A DNA stretch of 64,000 nt, from positions 1,240,001-1,304,000 of the forward strand of contig NZ_CP115757.1 in assembly GCF_027912675.1 (NCBI RefSeq). The letters are read 5' to 3'. Both the position numbers and the translations under genes were made by a program. Positions 61,851-64,000 of the stretch are shown here, piece after piece (positions within the stretch are counted from its first letter, which is position 1; each line of letters opens with the position of its first letter). Source of the DNA: Paracoccus sp. SCSIO 75233. GTDB lineage: Bacteria; Pseudomonadota; Alphaproteobacteria; Rhodobacterales; Rhodobacteraceae. The notes beneath the pieces are model-generated. The model was given only the letters and a program-made list of their open reading frames with translations, ran no database searches and was not told the origin of the DNA.

Positions 61851-64000
61851 TTAAACCATCCTTGCCGCGATAATTTCTGCGATCTGGTCCGAGGCGTCCG
61901 GCGAGGTCGTCTCTGCGTGCAGGAAAGGCACGGAAAGCTGCTCGACATACGCGGCATGAGGCAGCCACATATCGCTGCTCAGATCACGGTCCTTGTGGTC
62001 AAGACCGGCGCGGATATGGGTCAGCCGCCCGGAAAATACGGCGTGATGATGACCCCGGACAAGACGGTTGGTGTCGGTTACAACACGCACAACCCCGTCC
62101 AGCACGCGGTCAGGCAGCGCACCAAGCGCGGTATCGCCCCGCTTCAGAAACGCCAGAACCTTTTCGCGCGTGTCCAGGTCGCGATGCGCCTCCGGGTCAT
62201 GACCGGCGATGGCCAGAAGCGCACGAAGCGCTGCCATCGCGTCAGGTTCCGGCTCGGACCGCCAGGCTTCGGCCGGATAGCTGTCCAGCAGCGCGACCAG
62301 CCCGACGGCGCGGCCGCGCGATTCCAGCTCGGTCGCCATCGCATGGGCGATAATTCCGCCGACAGACCAGCCGAGAAGATGGACCGGGCCGCTTGACGCC
62401 TTCTCCTCCACCAGCGACGCATAGTGGCGTGCCAATGCGGTCAGGCTCGGCGGCATTTCCACGTCCGGATCAAGCCCCGGATGCTGGATCCCCCAGACAG
62501 GCCGACCGGGCGCGATCCCGCGGGCAAGATGGCGATAGCCCCAGGACAGTCCGCCGGCAGGATGGACGATGAACAGCGGCGGCGCGTCCGGGTTTCCATC
62601 GGCAAGCCTGATCAGCGGGCCGAGCCCGTCTGCCACCACGCCGCGCGCCAATGCGTCAGCCATATCTTGCAGCACGGGTGCTTCAAACACCGTGCCGAGG
62701 CCGGGTTTCGCGCCGGTTTCCTCTTCGATCCGCAGGATCAGCCGGACCGCCGTTAGTGAGTCGCCTCCAAGCGCAAAGAAATCCGATTCCGCCGTGGCAG
62801 GTTCGGGCAGGTGAAGAATTTCGGCAAAAAGCCGCGCCAGCAATTCCTCGCTTGCCGTTTCGGCGGCGCGACCGCTGGCACGGAAGGACGGCTCCGGCAG
62901 GGCTTTGCGATCCAGCTTGCCGTTTGGCGTCACCGGCATGACATCCATCGCGATTTCAGCCACGGGAACCATATAGGCAGGCAGCCTCGCTGCAAGCGCC
63001 TGAGCCAGCTTTCCGGCGTGGTAATCGCCGTCAGGGATCAGATAGGCGACCAGCTTCCTGTCGCCGTGCCGATCCTCCCGGGCCAGCACCACCGTTTCCC
63101 GGGCGAGGCCGGTTCCCATGATCGCCGCCTCGATCTCGCCCAGTTCGATGCGGAGGCCGCGAATCTTGACCTGATGATCGCTGCGGCCAAGAAACACGAC
63201 CGCACCGTCATGGCGCTGCCTTGCCACATCGCCGGTTGCATATAAGCGTTGATGCGGGTCGGCTGGATCGGGGATGAACCGCTCGGCAGTCAGATCATCT
63301 CGGCCAAGATAACCCCGCGCAAGCTGCGCGCCGCCCAGATAGAGATTACCCGCAAGGCCGGGCGGTTGAGGGCGCATCCGGTCGTCCAGCACCGAAAGCC
63401 GGGTGTTCCACACCGGCCAGCCGATCGGCACTGGGTTCGACGCATCTACCGGCGTGGCGGGCCAGTAGCTGACATCGACCGCCGCTTCGGTCGGTCCATA
63501 CAGATTGTGCAGCTCCGCCCCGATACGCCGGTGAAACCGGTTGCGCAAATCGGCTGTAAGCTCCTCGCCCGAGCAGAACACACGCCGCAGCGACAGACCT
63601 TCGCTTTCCGGCGCGGCCAGAAAGGCCGACAGCATCGAGGGGACGAAATGAATGGTCGTGATATCGTGCCGCCTTATCAACTCAGCATGCATCCTCGGAT
63701 CGCGATGCGCAGCGGGCGGCGAGATGACCAGCGTGGCACCCGTTATGAGTGGCAGGAAAAATTCCCAGACTGACACATCGAAACTCGCGGGCGTCTTTTG
63801 CAGGATGCGGTCATCCGGCCTGATCCGGTAATGCGAAGCCATCCAAAGCAGCCGGTTCACAATCGCGCCATGTTCGACAGCAACCCCTTTCGGCGCGCCG
63901 GTCGAGCCAGAGGTGAAGATGACATAGGCCAGATCGGAGGGGGCAGGCCTGACGCTGTTGCCGCCCGTGCGTGGCCAATCATCGGTCATCAGCATTGCCG
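61851..64000 (-). CDS. Nonribosomal peptide synthetase, EntF-like (A-T-TE end; runs off the window)
   Basis: At least 715 residues, open to the window edge, so the N-terminal condensation domain expected for EntF lies outside. The adenylation domain shows FTSGSTGAPKGV (A3), NLYGPTEAAVD (A5), YATGDVAR (A7) and GKLDRKALP (A10). Reading the specificity positions by eye (SFDVSVWEF; THFVPS-type; FCSGE; NLYGPTEAAVDVSYW) gives DVWHFSLVD, the serine code known from EntF. The carrier serine codon is at 62757-62759 in GGDSLTAV, and the C-terminal thioesterase has GWSVGG. With the EntE-like ligase and the aryl carrier this should make a dihydroxybenzoyl-serine siderophore, cyclic or linear. TE-driven cyclisation cannot be read from sequence. 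Confidence 0.92.
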   Translation of the reverse strand, partial: AMLMTDDWPRTGGNSVRPAPSDLAYVIFTSGSTGAPKGVAVEHGAIVNRLLWMASHYRIRPDDRILQKTPASFDVSVWEFFLPLITGATLVISPPAAHRDPRMHAELIRRHDITTIHFVPSMLSAFLAAPESEGLSLRRVFCSGEELTADLRNRFHRRIGAELHNLYGPTEAAVDVSYWPATPVDASNPVPIGWPVWNTRLSVLDDRMRPQPPGLAGNLYLGGAQLARGYLGRDDLTAERFIPDPADPHQRLYATGDVARQRHDGAVVFLGRSDHQVKIRGLRIELGEIEAAIMGTGLARETVVLAREDRHGDRKLVAYLIPDGDYHAGKLAQALAARLPAYMVPVAEIAMDVMPVTPNGKLDRKALPEPSFRASGRAAETASEELLARLFAEILHLPEPATAESDFFALGGDSLTAVRLILRIEEETGAKPGLGTVFEAPVLQDMADALARGVVADGLGPLIRLADGNPDAPPLFIVHPAGGLSWGYRHLARGIAPGRPVWGIQHPGLDPDVEMPPSLTALARHYASLVEEKASSGPVHLLGWSVGGIIAHAMATELESRGRAVGLVALLDSYPAEAWRSEPEPDAMAALRALLAIAGHDPEAHRDLDTREKVLAFLKRGDTALGALPDRVLDGVVRVVTDTNRLVRGHHHAVFSGRLTHIRAGLDHKDRDLSSDMWLPHAAYVEQLSVPFLHAETTSPDASDQIAEIIAARMV

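Overview
The window reads as a chromosomal segment of an alphaproteobacterium of the Rhodobacteraceae, most like Paracoccus or a close relative. This is inferred from the G+C-rich codon use, family-typical neighbourhoods (amidase-mrcA, obgE-proB, ribD-nrdR, dnaG-rpoD, divergent hemC/hemE), a PAS_5 protein, and a DUF2842-thiN remnant. No database search was possible; every call comes from reading the translations.

Backbone, 1-34,740. This is mostly housekeeping: cell wall (mrcA 5' end, amidase), an aminotransferase, a DsbA-like protein, ispG, phoR, a gamma carbonic anhydrase-like protein, gmk, ilvD, proB-obgE, aqpZ, selO, an EEP-family hydrolase, eno, ribE, ribD-nrdR, yjbQ-rmuC, a BLUF photoreceptor, rpoD, dnaG, a TetR regulator, hemC, hemE, an EamA transporter and tRNA-Ser(GCU). 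A three-gene capsule cassette (kpsS-like, Wza/KpsD-like, kpsC-like; 18.4-22.95 kb) lies in reverse orientation between ribE and ribD.

Accessory island, about 34.7-54.1 kb. Next to tRNA-Ser sits a tyrosine integrase broken by a +1 frameshift. Then come 5'- or 3'-truncated remnants of DUF2842 and thiamine pyrophosphokinase genes and an IS5-family element with a candidate CTA target duplication. The main content is a tightly overlapping five-gene minus-strand operon preceded by a WYL regulator. It encodes a PD-(D/E)XK/AddB-like protein, a UvrD helicase-nuclease (AddA-like), an unknown protein, a phospholipase D/Tdp1-like protein with two HxK...N motifs, and an SF2 DEAH helicase. I do not match this set to a named defence system, and it is the best candidate for an undescribed one. 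A divergent metallophosphoesterase and a tandem AAA+ ATPase gene split by one in-frame TGA follow. Two diverged direct-repeat copies lie on either side of the defence genes.

Siderophore region, 54.1-64.0 kb. An EntF-like NRPS (A-T-TE visible; specificity code reads as serine), an EntE-like aryl-AMP ligase and a stand-alone aryl carrier protein point to a catechol-serine siderophore. They are interleaved with a complete TRAP transporter (substrate-binding protein, small and large permeases), an IroE-like exported esterase and a YncE-like propeller protein. That mix suggests a less usual route for recovering siderophore breakdown products.
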